Part shown: positions 36,007 through 45,069 of the stretch, piece by piece
How the letters are laid out: each line of letters starts with the position of its first letter
Position numbering within the stretch: position 1 is the stretch's first letter
Assembly (NCBI RefSeq): GCF_025753795.1
Contig: NZ_JAOWPS010000001.1
Location: 372,001-436,000 of the forward strand
DNA: 64,000 nt
Reading direction: 5' to 3'
Source of the DNA: Mesorhizobium sp. YC-39
GTDB taxonomy: Bacteria > Pseudomonadota > Alphaproteobacteria > Rhizobiales > Rhizobiaceae
Position numbers and translations under genes: made by a program
Notes under the pieces: model-generated
Told to the model about the DNA's origin: nothing
What the model saw: the letters and a program-made list of their open reading frames with translations, nothing else
The model's database searches: none

Positions 36007-36588
36007 ATGGCACATGCGATCGAACGGTCCGGCAGTCTCGGCTCAGCCTTCCCGGAGTTGCGTGCAAAATGCTGGCTTTTTATCATGCTCGGCATCGCCC
36101 TGCTGAGCCTGGGCTTTCTGGGATTCGCGAACTTGTCCGCCGCTCCGGTGCCATCCGTCTTCTATATTGGCGTGCTGATGTCGGTAGCCGGCATCGCGCA
36201 GGTTGTGCACGCTTTCAATATTCAGGGATGGAGATCGTTTGCATTCTGGCTGTTAAGCGGCGTCGCCTATGCAATCGCCGGTATCGCCGCGTTCCGCAAT
36301 CCACTGCTTGCAGCCTCGGCTTACACGCTCGTGCTGGCAATCACACTAATTGCGGCAGGCATTCTGCGGTTCTGGGTAGGCCTCCAGTCCAGGCGCCATC
36401 TGGCCTGGGGCTGGGTTGCGTTTTCAGGGGTAGTTACGCTTGTTGCGGGCCTTGTCATCCTCTTCGGACGGCCACTCAATACTTTGGCGGCGCCAGGCGC
36501 GATTCTGGCAATCGACCTGACCATGCAAGGTGCGACACTCTTGGCATTCGGCTTTGGACTGAAGAGCAGCGCGTTGTCATGGATGTAA
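36007..36588 (+). CDS. HdeD-family (DUF308) membrane protein
   Basis: 193 residues, nearly all hydrophobic. Six helices are apparent in three pairs (LFIMLGIALLSLGFLGFANL, FYIGVLMSVAGIAQVVHAF, FWLLSGVAYAIAGIAAF, LVLAITLIAAGILRFWVGL, WVAFSGVVTLVAGLVILFG and AILAIDLTMQGATLLAFGF). This pattern with recurring A-G-I-A steps is that of HdeD/DUF308, linked to acid resistance in E. coli. ATG 36007 is preceded by AAGGAGG. It could support membrane stress tolerance; no direct partner gene is next to it. Confidence 0.85.
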   Translation: MAHAIERSGSLGSAFPELRAKCWLFIMLGIALLSLGFLGFANLSAAPVPSVFYIGVLMSVAGIAQVVHAFNIQGWRSFAFWLLSGVAYAIAGIAAFRNPLLAASAYTLVLAITLIAAGILRFWVGLQSRRHLAWGWVAFSGVVTLVAGLVILFGRPLNTLAAPGAILAIDLTMQGATLLAFGFGLKSSALSWM

Positions 36589-36845
36589 AAATAGAAACAG
36601 GCGAGCGCGATAGCCTGAGCGTTCCCATTTGCCGCAAGCCGCCTGAGACGATCGCGAGCAGCGTTCCTCCGCATCGCTCCACCTCTGACAGCCACGATCA
36701 TCGTGCGATTCAGCTATTGCGTGCGTCAACAAGAAAGACCTCGTCAGCGCCCGATCAATATCGTGTGCCACGCGGACACTCATGCGGTCCGTGGCCGAAC
36801 CAATTCGCGCCGTCGAGAAGCCACCGCAGCAAGGAATGAAACAAA

Positions 36846-38072
36846 ATGAGCATAGTCACCGACAAGATATCCCGTCGAACCATGCTGGCGGCGACAGCAG
36901 CCGGCGGCTTGCTCACGACGGCGACACTGGCCCAGGCGCAGAAAAGTGACCCGATAGCCAACGGCCGCGGCGGCACCAACCCTGGTCCGATGAATCCTTC
37001 CCGAATAGCCCAGAACCCGGACCTGATGGTCCCACCGAACACGGATGCGGGTAGCCTGCCGAACCTGCGTTTCTCGTTCGACGATGCCCATATCCGACTG
37101 TCCGCCGGCGGCTGGACCCGGCAGGTGACCGCACGCGAACTCGGCGTCTCCAAGGACATTGCCGGCGTGATCATGCGCCTGAATGCCGGCGGCGTGCGTG
37201 AGTTGCATTGGCACAAGGCGGCCGAGTGGGCCTATGTTCTGTACGGGAAAGCACGCATCACGGCGGTCGATGCCAATGGCCACAATTTCGTCGACGACGT
37301 CGGCGCGGGTGACCTGTGGTATTTCCCGCCGGGCATTCCACACTCGATCCAGGGCCTTGATCCAGACGGGACGGAATTTTTGTTGGTGTTCGATGACGGC
37401 GACTTCGACGAGGACAACACCTTCCTTTTAAGCGACTTTCTGAAGCACACGCCTCCCGAGGTGCTCGCCAAGAATTTCGGCGTTCCGGCATCGAGCCTTG
37501 CGAACGTCCCCGATCCCAGCGCGCTTTACATGTTTCCCGCGCCGGTACCGGGGCCGCTCGGCGCAGACAAGATCGCGGGCGCGGTTGAGGTCCTGCAAAG
37601 CTTCAGCCACCGCATGATGGCGCAGGCTCCGATCAAGATGAAACATGGAACTGCGCGAATTACCGACAGCAGCGTGTTCCAAGCTTCCAAAACAATCGCG
37701 GCGGCCCTGGTCGAGGTCGAGCCGGGAGCTATGCGCGAGTTGCATTGGCATCCGAATACGAACGAATGGCAGTACTACATTCAGGGTCAGGCCCGTATGG
37801 GGGTGTTCGCGGCGTCAGGCGCCGCCCGCACATTCGACTTCCAGGCCAACGACGTCGGCTACGTACCCTTTGCCATGGGCCACTACATCGAGAACACAGG
37901 CAACACGACGTTGCGATATTTGGAGGTGTTCAAGAGCGACCACTTCGCCGATGTGTCACTGAATCAGTGGCTTGCCCTCACACCGCCGGAATTGGTCCGC
38001 GCCAGTTTGCGCGTCGACTCGCAGTTTCTGCACGCCTTGCGCAGGGAGAAGTCGCCCGTCGTGCCGGCCTAG
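36846..38072 (+). CDS. Tat-exported bicupin, oxalate decarboxylase family
   Basis: 408 residues. A twin-arginine signal (SRRTMLAATAAGGLL) marks it for folded export. Two cupin domains each show a metal site: ELHWHKAAEWAYVLYG with later IPHSIQG in the first, and ELHWHPNTNEWQYYIQG with later FAMGHYIENTG in the second. These give the three His and one Glu that bind Mn in OxdC. Bacterial OxdC turns oxalate into formate and CO2; whether this one does, or is a related oxidase or dioxygenase, is not shown. AAGGA lies 11 nt before the ATG. Confidence 0.88.
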   Translation: MSIVTDKISRRTMLAATAAGGLLTTATLAQAQKSDPIANGRGGTNPGPMNPSRIAQNPDLMVPPNTDAGSLPNLRFSFDDAHIRLSAGGWTRQVTARELGVSKDIAGVIMRLNAGGVRELHWHKAAEWAYVLYGKARITAVDANGHNFVDDVGAGDLWYFPPGIPHSIQGLDPDGTEFLLVFDDGDFDEDNTFLLSDFLKHTPPEVLAKNFGVPASSLANVPDPSALYMFPAPVPGPLGADKIAGAVEVLQSFSHRMMAQAPIKMKHGTARITDSSVFQASKTIAAALVEVEPGAMRELHWHPNTNEWQYYIQGQARMGVFAASGAARTFDFQANDVGYVPFAMGHYIENTGNTTLRYLEVFKSDHFADVSLNQWLALTPPELVRASLRVDSQFLHALRREKSPVVPA

Positions 38073-38082
38073 CGTCGCGCAC

Positions 38083-38500
38083 CCTATCTCTAGGCGTGCT
38101 GTCGCGCCTGAGAACAGCATTGCGGTGGGGGTGGCGGCCGAAGCGGGCGATCACCGCGCGGTGCCTGCGTGGCTGGGCTGCGCCCATCTCGCAGACCTGC
38201 CGCAGATGCGGTGGCGCCTCGTCGATCATGCGGTCCGCGATGGAGATGTTGAGGTTGGCGAGGTGGTCGGCCGGATCGGCGCATTCGCAGTGTTCCAGCG
38301 GTATCTTGAAGGTGGTCTTCTGCCAGACGTTTTCCAGCGCTTCGAAATGGCCGTTCTTCAGCCCTTCAAGCCAAAGGCGCGAGCCCTCTCGTCATAGGCA
38401 TGGGCGAGAGGGTCTTCGCCGACGCCGGCCACCAAGGCCCGCGCGTCGCGACCGCAACCCGTCTCGCTGTCGAGATCGTCCGTCCCATCGCGAGAACGTC
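38083..38500 (-). pseudogene. Frameshifted remnant of a DUF924-like gene
   Basis: On the minus strand one frame reads AHAYDERARAF (near 38370) and then hits a stop. Shifting one base continues it as WLEGLKNGHFEALENVWQ and, further on, HRAVIARFGRHPHRNAVL. The last string matches the C-terminal signature of DUF924 proteins (H-R-x-x-I-x-R-F-G-R-x-P-H-R-N-x-x-L). Neither frame has a start codon with a ribosome site, and the end runs into the bicupin gene. It therefore looks like a decayed gene. Family assignment rests on this one motif. Confidence 0.45.
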
Positions 38501-38547
38501 ATGCGTTTCGGGACGGACTCTAATCCGCCTGAAGCGTCATCATTGGT

Positions 38548-39042
38548 CTAGCGTGCGCATTCACGCAACAAAGTTGTGATGTTCGCATCAAGATTGCGGG
38601 CGACAGCAAGAGCCTCCAAACTACCATAAGAGAGCAGATAACTCTCCATTTTGTCATAGGAGACATGCACGCCATCGGGACGTTCATCGACAAGGACTGT
38701 GACTGGCGCGTAAGATCCAGCATCGGGAACGTACTTGACCATTTCTTTCATGATGAGTGGATTGCCCACTAGGAATCGCATGCTCCTTGGAGTGTCGAAT
38801 CCAGTTTCGCGGCGCAGAATAGCGCCCAAGTCGAATTCCGCGAAGAGCATAAGCCCTGTGCGGCCCAGGCCGCTTTGCACTGCACGCTCCAGTTCCGTGA
38901 AGGAATCTGCAGCCCTCGTCGCTTTGAAAAATTCGACCATGTCAGGTTGCCCGACCGCTAACTTGAGCGCGGCCACAACGGCGTCGAATGGTTTGGAACA
39001 TTTGAGGCTGAAACGCTCAACCTCGACCTTTGCGATTGTCAT
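38548..39042 (-). CDS. DUF302 family protein
   Basis: 164 residues from ATG 39042, with GGAG 8 nt upstream; ATG 39066 is also in frame. The C-terminal half fits the DUF302 fold (LMLFAEFDLGAIL, FLVGNPLIMKEMVKYVPDAG, VTVLVDERPDGVHVSYDKM). DUF302 proteins are small cytosolic proteins of unknown function, sometimes linked to redox or copper stress. The gene is followed closely upstream by a hydrolase gene on the same strand, with 68 nt between them, so cotranscription is possible. Confidence 0.82.
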   Translation of the reverse strand: MTIAKVEVERFSLKCSKPFDAVVAALKLAVGQPDMVEFFKATRAADSFTELERAVQSGLGRTGLMLFAEFDLGAILRRETGFDTPRSMRFLVGNPLIMKEMVKYVPDAGSYAPVTVLVDERPDGVHVSYDKMESYLLSYGSLEALAVARNLDANITTLLRECAR

Positions 39043-39110
39043 TTCTTTCTCCGCAACAGTTTTCATGAACAAAGGTGCGACCGATCGCGCCGCGATTATG
39101 CAACCGCCGG

Positions 39111-39971
39111 TTACGCTTCCAGGAAGGTCCGGACGTGGCTGACGAACAAATCGTGGTACTGAAACAGGGCGCCGTGGCCGGAATCGGGATAGAGCACCAG
39201 CTGGGCGTTGCCTAGAACCTTGAACATTGCGTAGGCATTGTCCGCCGGCAGCATGGTGTCGTGGCTGCCGCTGACTACAAGGGCAGGCTGGCGGATGGCG
39301 CGCAGGATGGCGTGCTCGGGATCAGGTGTGGCGCACCAGGTAATAAGCGCCTTGGCTTGCGGATCAGTCACCGTGCTGCCGTTATCGATGTCTCGATCTT
39401 CCTTACGGACCTTCGCGCGCTTCAGGAACGCCAGGCCGGCCGACTGGCTGGCGGACGACTTCGTGAAGAACAGTGGCAGGCGAGGGTCCGGGGCCTCGGC
39501 TTGGGAAAACGCATCCTTGAGAACTGCCAGCAGGTGTTCCTCTCCGCCTTTCGGAGCGGTACCGACGAGGATGAGTTTGCGGACCAGCCGTCCGTGCTCG
39601 GCGGCGATCTGCTGGGCGATACAGCCGCCAAGGGAAAAGCCCAGCAGATCGACTTCGGAAAGGGCGAGCAGGTTGATGAAGGTGACCGCGTCTCGGGCCA
39701 TCGCCGCTATATTGTCGGGCGTTTGGCCTGTCGAGCGGCCGACCCCGGCATTGTCGAAAGCGATCACCGGGCGATCGGCGGCCAGGACATTCACGACGGC
39801 GGGATCCCATGCATCGATGTTGCCCGAAAAATGCTGCAGGAGAACGAGCGGCGTTCCGGTCGATCGGCCGAGGCGGCGATAGGCGAAGCGGATTCCGCTG
39901 CTTTCGATGTAACGGGTGGGCGCCGTTTCCAGTGTCGCGGCGTCCTGGCTCATGGTGTCGAGTTCAGTCAT
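39111..39971 (-). CDS. Alpha/beta-fold hydrolase
   Basis: 286 residues from ATG 39971, chosen for GGAG 7 nt upstream; the frame extends further without support. Standard features: the oxyanion strand LVLLQHFSGNIDAWDP, nucleophile Ser in LLGFSLGGCIA, acid Asp near VVSGSHDTMLPADN and general base His in DSGHGALFQ. The H-F-S-G-N loop and overall length resemble 3-oxoadipate enol-lactonase or chloroperoxidase-like enzymes, but the substrate cannot be told. It forms a minus-strand group with the DUF302 gene and another hydrolase gene. Confidence 0.85.
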   Translation of the reverse strand: MTELDTMSQDAATLETAPTRYIESSGIRFAYRRLGRSTGTPLVLLQHFSGNIDAWDPAVVNVLAADRPVIAFDNAGVGRSTGQTPDNIAAMARDAVTFINLLALSEVDLLGFSLGGCIAQQIAAEHGRLVRKLILVGTAPKGGEEHLLAVLKDAFSQAEAPDPRLPLFFTKSSASQSAGLAFLKRAKVRKEDRDIDNGSTVTDPQAKALITWCATPDPEHAILRAIRQPALVVSGSHDTMLPADNAYAMFKVLGNAQLVLYPDSGHGALFQYHDLFVSHVRTFLEA

Positions 39972-40164
39972 GTCATTCTCCGATGCTTGGCATAAACAAT
40001 CGAGTGGGAGTAACCGGCGTGACCCAGCGACCGAAACTTTCCTCAAGCATGTCGCTGCAGCTGCCGCGGTCTTCGCTGGGTCTGGGCCGTTGGCGGTCCG
40101 AGGCATCTCACACGCCTCAAACGAAATGTGGGCGCCCCGGCACGGAAGTGCCGGAGCGGTATCG

Positions 40165-40935
40165 TCACTTCACGAGCGAGGCCTTTTCAATTGCCTCGGC
40201 GACTTCCTTCGCATGGACGACGAGCGAGGCATGGCTGCCGGCGACCTGCGTCGTCCGGGCATGCATCCTGGTTGCGAACATCTTCTGGGCCTCGGGTGCG
40301 ATGACCTTGTCCTTTGTGCTGATCACATAGAACGACGGCTTGTCGCGCCAGGCTGCGGTATCGACCGGCGCTTCGAACGCTGTGTGGTTCAACGGGAGTT
40401 GATGGTTTGCCAGCGATTCGGCGATCTCCGGAGGAAGGTCCGCCGCGACTGCCGAAGGAAATACTTTGGGATCGATGTAGAGGTCGCCCTTTTCGTCGGG
40501 ATGAATCGCCGCGCCGCCTTCGGTTGCCGGACCGCTCTTTGCCAGGGTGGCCAGGGATTGTCCTACGTCGGGCGCGAATGCGGAGACATAGACGAGCGCC
40601 GAGACCTTCGGATCGTCACCTGCTTGCGTGATGACAACGCCGCCCCAGGAGTGGCCAACGAGAACGGTCTTGCCGTTCTGTTTCGCGAGCGCCTGCCTGG
40701 TGGCATCAACGTCCGCTTCGAGGGAGGTGAGCGGATTTTCAACGAGCGTTACGTTGTAGCCCCTCCTCGTGAGGATATCGGCAACAGGCTTCCAGCTTGT
40801 CTGGTCGACGAAAGCGCCATGGACGAGCACGATATTGCGAGCCGCCCCCTTGGGCAGTTGAGCCGATTGGGCGGGTGCGGCAATTGTTGCACCGGCCATG
40901 AGGACTGTAGCGACTGAAAGTAGAAGATTTCGCAT
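40165..40935 (-). CDS. Exported alpha/beta-fold hydrolase
   Basis: 256 residues from ATG 40935, with AGGAG 7 nt upstream. A signal peptide (LLLSVATVLMAGATIAAPAQ, cut near QSA) is followed by an EstA-like hydrolase: NIVLVHGAFVDQTSW, nucleophile Ser in VLVGHSWGGVVI, Asp in ISTKDKVIAPE and His in AGSHASLVVHAKEVAEAI. This is the family of salicylate-esterase-like enzymes common in proteobacteria. It is divergently oriented to the AraC-type regulator at 41150, which is a plausible controller. Confidence 0.87.
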   Translation of the reverse strand: MRNLLLSVATVLMAGATIAAPAQSAQLPKGAARNIVLVHGAFVDQTSWKPVADILTRRGYNVTLVENPLTSLEADVDATRQALAKQNGKTVLVGHSWGGVVITQAGDDPKVSALVYVSAFAPDVGQSLATLAKSGPATEGGAAIHPDEKGDLYIDPKVFPSAVAADLPPEIAESLANHQLPLNHTAFEAPVDTAAWRDKPSFYVISTKDKVIAPEAQKMFATRMHARTTQVAGSHASLVVHAKEVAEAIEKASLVK

Positions 40936-41149
40936 TGATTGCTCCTGTTGGGATGACGGACGACGCGCGTCCGGGGATGGGCAGCCGTCTGTGCGAAGCC
41001 GCGGTTCTTCCATCTGCCGTTTTGCGAAATGGATGACCGCACGACGCATCGGGCCGCTGCGACATGAGATCGTCCGCGAAGGTCGCGGACGCTAGGGCAC
41101 AATCGTCCGAATGTTGTGTCTGACCGTCCGGAGGATTAACGTCAGTGGC

Positions 41150-42112
41150 ATGGACATCCTCGCTGAAGTGCTCGATCGCGTTCGCCTTGGCGGAACCTTG
41201 CTGTTCCACTTCGAGCTCGGCCATCCCTGGAATCTCGCGTTGCCAAGGCGCCCCTACGCCCTGTTCCACTATCTCAGCCGTGGCTCGGCTACCCTCGCGC
41301 TCGAACAGGGACGAGAACTCCACATGACAGAGGGCGACTTTGTTGTCGTCACGCGTGGCGAGCCCCACGTGATCTACTCGGATAGCCGGACGGAGCCGTT
41401 ACCGATCCTCGACATCGATCGACTAGCCGGGCGTCTTGGCCTCGTTCGTCACGGAGGCGGCGAGCAGCCGCTCGCGACGATGATCTGTGGTAATTTCACT
41501 GTGGCACGGCCCTCGCGCGGTAGCGTTTTGGAATTGCTTCCGCCCGTGCTTCTCCTGAAGCCGACGGAAGACGGAGGATGGCTCGAGGCGATTCTGCAAC
41601 GCATGGTGAGCGAGGCGGCGTTCGAGCGTCCCGGACAAGGCGTCGCGCTCTCACGTCTGACTGAAGTGCTCTTCGTCGAGGTGTTGCGAAGCTGGATCAA
41701 GTCGCTCGGCCCCGGAGAAGGCGGGTGGCTGGGGGCGATGGCGGACCCGCACATAGGACCGGCACTTCAGTTGATCCACGAACGACCGGATCGGCCCTGG
41801 ACGCTTGGCGACCTCGGGCAAAGCGTGGGACTTGGTCGTTCGGCGTTTTCGGCTCGCTTCACCAAGCTCGTTGGCGAGTCCATGTACCGCTATCTGATCG
41901 CACGCCGGATGTCGGAGGCCGCGTTTCTGCTCGAAACAAGCGACGACGGGATTGCACGGATTGCGAACCGTGTCGGCTACGAGACCGCGGCCGCATTTTC
42001 GAAGCTGTTCCATCGACATCACGGCCTATCGCCTGGCCGTTACCGAGCAGTTCGCCGCTCTGACGGTGGCCGAAGGCAAGGGGAGATTCTGGAAGCAGAA
42101 GTCGCCGATTGA
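41150..42112 (+). CDS. AraC-family regulator with N-terminal cupin
   Basis: 320 residues from ATG 41150 (GGAGGA 14 nt upstream; an earlier ATG at 41111 adds 13). Residues 1-190 are the cupin_6-type domain seen in AraC regulators (PRRPYALFHYLSRGSATLAL, GDFVVVTRGEPHVIY). Residues 205-305 are the two helix-turn-helix units (TLGDLGQSVGLGRSAFSARF and IARIANRVGYETAAAFSKLF, end GLSPGRYRA). Divergent from the exported hydrolase, with 214 nt between the two starts. Confidence 0.88.
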   Translation: MDILAEVLDRVRLGGTLLFHFELGHPWNLALPRRPYALFHYLSRGSATLALEQGRELHMTEGDFVVVTRGEPHVIYSDSRTEPLPILDIDRLAGRLGLVRHGGGEQPLATMICGNFTVARPSRGSVLELLPPVLLLKPTEDGGWLEAILQRMVSEAAFERPGQGVALSRLTEVLFVEVLRSWIKSLGPGEGGWLGAMADPHIGPALQLIHERPDRPWTLGDLGQSVGLGRSAFSARFTKLVGESMYRYLIARRMSEAAFLLETSDDGIARIANRVGYETAAAFSKLFHRHHGLSPGRYRAVRRSDGGRRQGEILEAEVAD

Positions 42113-42260
42113 CCCGCTCGCCCGTTCTCCGCGCCGTGATCGACACGTCAAATTGGACGGCACGGAAATCCGTATTCACGGAAGACGGACGGTTCTGGAA
42201 GGTCCGGTGATGGGCGGCGGCGGAGCGGCTCCAGCCAGAGTTCCCAGTTTTGTTCGGAAG

Positions 42261-42337
<77 letters not shown>

Positions 42338-42461
42338 CTTCAGGATCGACGATCCGGAAAACGAACCAGCCGGTAAACCGGCCAGCCACGGCTTCTTAGC
42401 GGAAGCGGAAGCAGGCTTCAACGGTCAATTGGGGTAGCTTCCTTAGGGCATAAGCGTGACC

Positions 42462-42650
42462 TCACCCCGCCGCCTCACCCTTCGCCGCCCGTCTCCGCAC
42501 CCCCACGTCGCCCGCTTCGGCTTCTTCGCCCCGCCAGCTCATCGCGTCCAGTTGCATCAGCTGCATCTCTGCCAACCGCGTCCATTGGCGCGAGATCAAA
42601 TAGTCGAGCTTTTCGTGCAGGTGCCGCACTTCCAGCTCTTCGCCGACTGT
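42462..42650 (-). pseudogene. C-terminal remnant resembling DUF1003
   Basis: A 62-codon stretch starts directly after the stop of the carboxypeptidase gene, in the same frame. It encodes EELEVRHLHEKLDYLISRQW and RLAEMQLMQLDAMSW, then a Glu/Arg-rich end. The first part has the look of the C-terminal helix of DUF1003 membrane proteins (E-V-R-x-L-H-x-K-L-D-x-L). The transmembrane part and a start codon are missing, so it is a scar, or it extends the carboxypeptidase only if the TAG stop is read through. Confidence 0.45.
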
Positions 42651-43592
42651 CTATGGATCCGGCAAACCAGGTGGCGGCAAACCGGGGAGTGGCGAAGCGG
42701 TCTGCTGCTGCCCTGCGTACATCAGCCTTGTCTTGGCATCCGCGCTCATCGGCGAGAGACTCCGCTGGATCAGCGCCTCGACATGGTCGTTGCGTTTGCG
42801 AGCGCTATCGGCGCCCATCACCACGATGATGAGCTGGCGCCCGCCGGTCTCGTAGGAGGTGACGATGTTGAAGCCGGAGGCCCTGATATAGCCGGTCTTG
42901 ATGCCGTTGACACCGCGCACCCGGCCCAACATGTCGTTATGGCCGCGCACCAGCCGGCCGCGGAACATGAAGTCGCTTTCGGAAAAATAGTGGAACTGCT
43001 GCGGGAAGCGGGCGCGCAGCGCCATGCCGAGCACCGCCATGTCGCGCGCGCTCGTGTGCTGGTCGCCGTCCGGCAGGCCCGAAGCGTTGCGGAAGACGGT
43101 GCTGCGCATGCCGATCTGGCGCGCCTTGGCCGTCATTATGCCGGCGAATGCCTCTTCGCTGCCGCCGAGATATTCGGCGACTGCAACCGCCACGTCATTC
43201 GCCGATTTGACGACGATCGCCCGGATCGCCGAATCGACATCGATCGTCTCGCCGCGCCTGAAGCGCAGCTTGGTCGGCGGCTGCCTTGCGGCATTGTCCG
43301 AGACCGGAATCTGCGTCTCTTTGCTGACGCGGCCTGAATCCAGCGCCTCGAACAGCAGGTAGAGCGTCATCATCTTGGTCAGCGACGCCGGGTAGCGCGG
43401 CGCCGTCGAATTCACCTCGAACAGCGTCTGGCCGGTTCTGGCATCGACGACGATAGCCGCATATTTCTGTGGCGCCGCCGGCACCGCCAGCATGCTGTCG
43501 GGCGATGTCGTCGTGCAGCCGGCGACGAGCGCCAACAGCGCGAAGGCCGCGACAAATCTTTGGATAAGCGGAAAGAGACGCGGTTTGGACAA
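42651..43592 (-). CDS. D-alanyl-D-alanine carboxypeptidase (penicillin-binding protein, class S11)
   Basis: 313 residues. It trims peptidoglycan stem peptides in the periplasm. A lipobox-like signal (LLALVAGCTTT) suggests lipid anchoring. All three active-site motifs are present: SxxK in YPASLTKMMTLY, SxN in KSANDVAVAVAEY, and KTG in NGIKTGYIRAS. The C-terminal domain common in PBP5-type enzymes is short here and ends in a Pro-rich tail (LPGLPPPGLPDP). The next codons beyond the stop continue in frame into a DUF1003-like remnant. Confidence 0.93.
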   Translation of the reverse strand: MSKPRLFPLIQRFVAAFALLALVAGCTTTSPDSMLAVPAAPQKYAAIVVDARTGQTLFEVNSTAPRYPASLTKMMTLYLLFEALDSGRVSKETQIPVSDNAARQPPTKLRFRRGETIDVDSAIRAIVVKSANDVAVAVAEYLGGSEEAFAGIMTAKARQIGMRSTVFRNASGLPDGDQHTSARDMAVLGMALRARFPQQFHYFSESDFMFRGRLVRGHNDMLGRVRGVNGIKTGYIRASGFNIVTSYETGGRQLIIVVMGADSARKRNDHVEALIQRSLSPMSADAKTRLMYAGQQQTASPLPGLPPPGLPDP

Positions 43593-43862
43593 AATGGTCT
43601 ATTCTGAAGGCAAGCTGTTGCTGAGACGGATTGAACCTAGCGTAACGCGCTTGCCCCGTCCATTTGGTTAATGCCGGTCTTGCCCGGGATTGCCGCCCGT
43701 CCACAGGCAGCGAAGACGGGTTGGAGCCATCGCGGATGCGTCGCCGGGAAATCGCCTGTTTCCTGCCAGCACCGCGGCTGTCTGATGTGAATTGCCTGTG
43801 GCTGCGCTTGCGCAACCGGCGCTGAGCGGGTTTTGCTGACGCGACAGAATCGGCAGGTGCGC

Positions 43863-44987
43863 ATGGACATTGTCACGATCAAGGCAAAAGGTATTTCGGT
43901 GTCGGTCGATCTTGCGGTCGGCCATCTCGCCGACATGGCGGCCGACATCGACGGCCGCCGGCTGAAGCCGCTGCATCGCGCGCCCTGGATCGACGAGCCG
44001 CGCGAGACGCTGCCGCAAGACCTCCCCGAGGGCACGGTGCACCTTTCCGGCGATTTCCTATGTGCGCCGTTTTCGCGCAGCGACGTCGAGGCAGCACCCT
44101 TGCATGGCTGGACGGCCAACAGCCCCTGGGATGTCGTTGCCTCCGAGCCGACGGCCGATGGCTGGCGGGCCACCTTCCGGCTGCGCCGCAAGGTCATGGG
44201 CGCTGTGGTCAACAAGATCCTGACCTTGCGTGACGGCCATCCATTTCTTTACCAGGAGCACGTCTTTTCCGGTGGTTCGGGCGCGATTTCCGTTGCCCAT
44301 CATCCGATGACGGCAATGAAGAATGGCGGCAGGCTCGCCTTCTCGCCGAAGCGGCTTGCCGCCACGCCGGCCGATCCGCTGGAGCCCGATCCGGCCCGCG
44401 GCCGCTTCCGCCTTGCCTATCCCGCCCGTTCAGCCGACCTGACGCGGTTTCCCGCCGCCGACGGCGGCACGCTCGATCTCGGCGACTACCGGATGGACCT
44501 TGAGCGTGAGGACTTTCTCACTTTGGTCGAGGCCGACCATGGCGGGCCGGGCTGGACCGCTCTGGCCCGGCATGCCGAGCAGGATCTGGTGCTGGTGCTG
44601 AAGAACCCGGCCGAACTGCCGGTCACCATGCTGTGGATCAGCAATGGCGGGCGCGACTACGCACCGTGGAGCGGCCGCCATCGTGGCGTGCTCGGCATCG
44701 AGGATGGGCGCACCGCACTCGGCCATGCCGCGTCGCTTGGCGACAACTGGTTGAAACGGGAAGGCGTGGCGACCGCCTTTGCCCTTGCCGAAGGCCGCAG
44801 TCTCTCCTTCCGCCATGTCATCGGCGCCTTGCCGCAGACCCGGGAAGGATCGCAGAACAACGGCGAGCCGCCGCGCGACATCGCGACCGGACAGGGAAAG
44901 ATGCGCATCCTGGCTGCCGATGGTACGACGCGAGACATTGCTTTCGACAGCGATTTCCTGCGGATCGGCCGGTCCGCTCCAGCCTGA
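43863..44987 (+). CDS. Galactose-mutarotase-fold protein of unknown substrate
   Basis: 374 residues from ATG 43863, with ribosome-site support only moderate. The beta-rich sequence with LHGWTANSPWDVV near residue 80 and HPFLYQEHVFSGGSGAISVA resembles aldose-1-epimerase-like carbohydrate-binding proteins, though not the classical GalM catalytic pattern. It is followed at 83 nt by a FrcK/uridine-kinase-like gene on the same strand, so both may act on a sugar or nucleoside. I cannot assign a reaction. Confidence 0.65.
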   Translation: MDIVTIKAKGISVSVDLAVGHLADMAADIDGRRLKPLHRAPWIDEPRETLPQDLPEGTVHLSGDFLCAPFSRSDVEAAPLHGWTANSPWDVVASEPTADGWRATFRLRRKVMGAVVNKILTLRDGHPFLYQEHVFSGGSGAISVAHHPMTAMKNGGRLAFSPKRLAATPADPLEPDPARGRFRLAYPARSADLTRFPAADGGTLDLGDYRMDLEREDFLTLVEADHGGPGWTALARHAEQDLVLVLKNPAELPVTMLWISNGGRDYAPWSGRHRGVLGIEDGRTALGHAASLGDNWLKREGVATAFALAEGRSLSFRHVIGALPQTREGSQNNGEPPRDIATGQGKMRILAADGTTRDIAFDSDFLRIGRSAPA

Positions 44988-45069
44988 ATGCGCGGCGTGG
45001 TTTGAAATTTCCGCGAATTGTCGCCAAGATGCGGCCGAAATTGTCTCACGAATCCAGGCTGACCCTCCG

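Noticed and set aside
36579-36839. Possible 86-residue gene directly after the HdeD-like gene
   Set aside because: No ribosome site, Ser/Arg/Pro/His-rich product without domain, and it ends against the bicupin leader.
42456-43337. 293-residue plus-strand open frame over the carboxypeptidase
   Set aside because: Antisense to a gene with all three penicillin-binding motifs; no supporting features.
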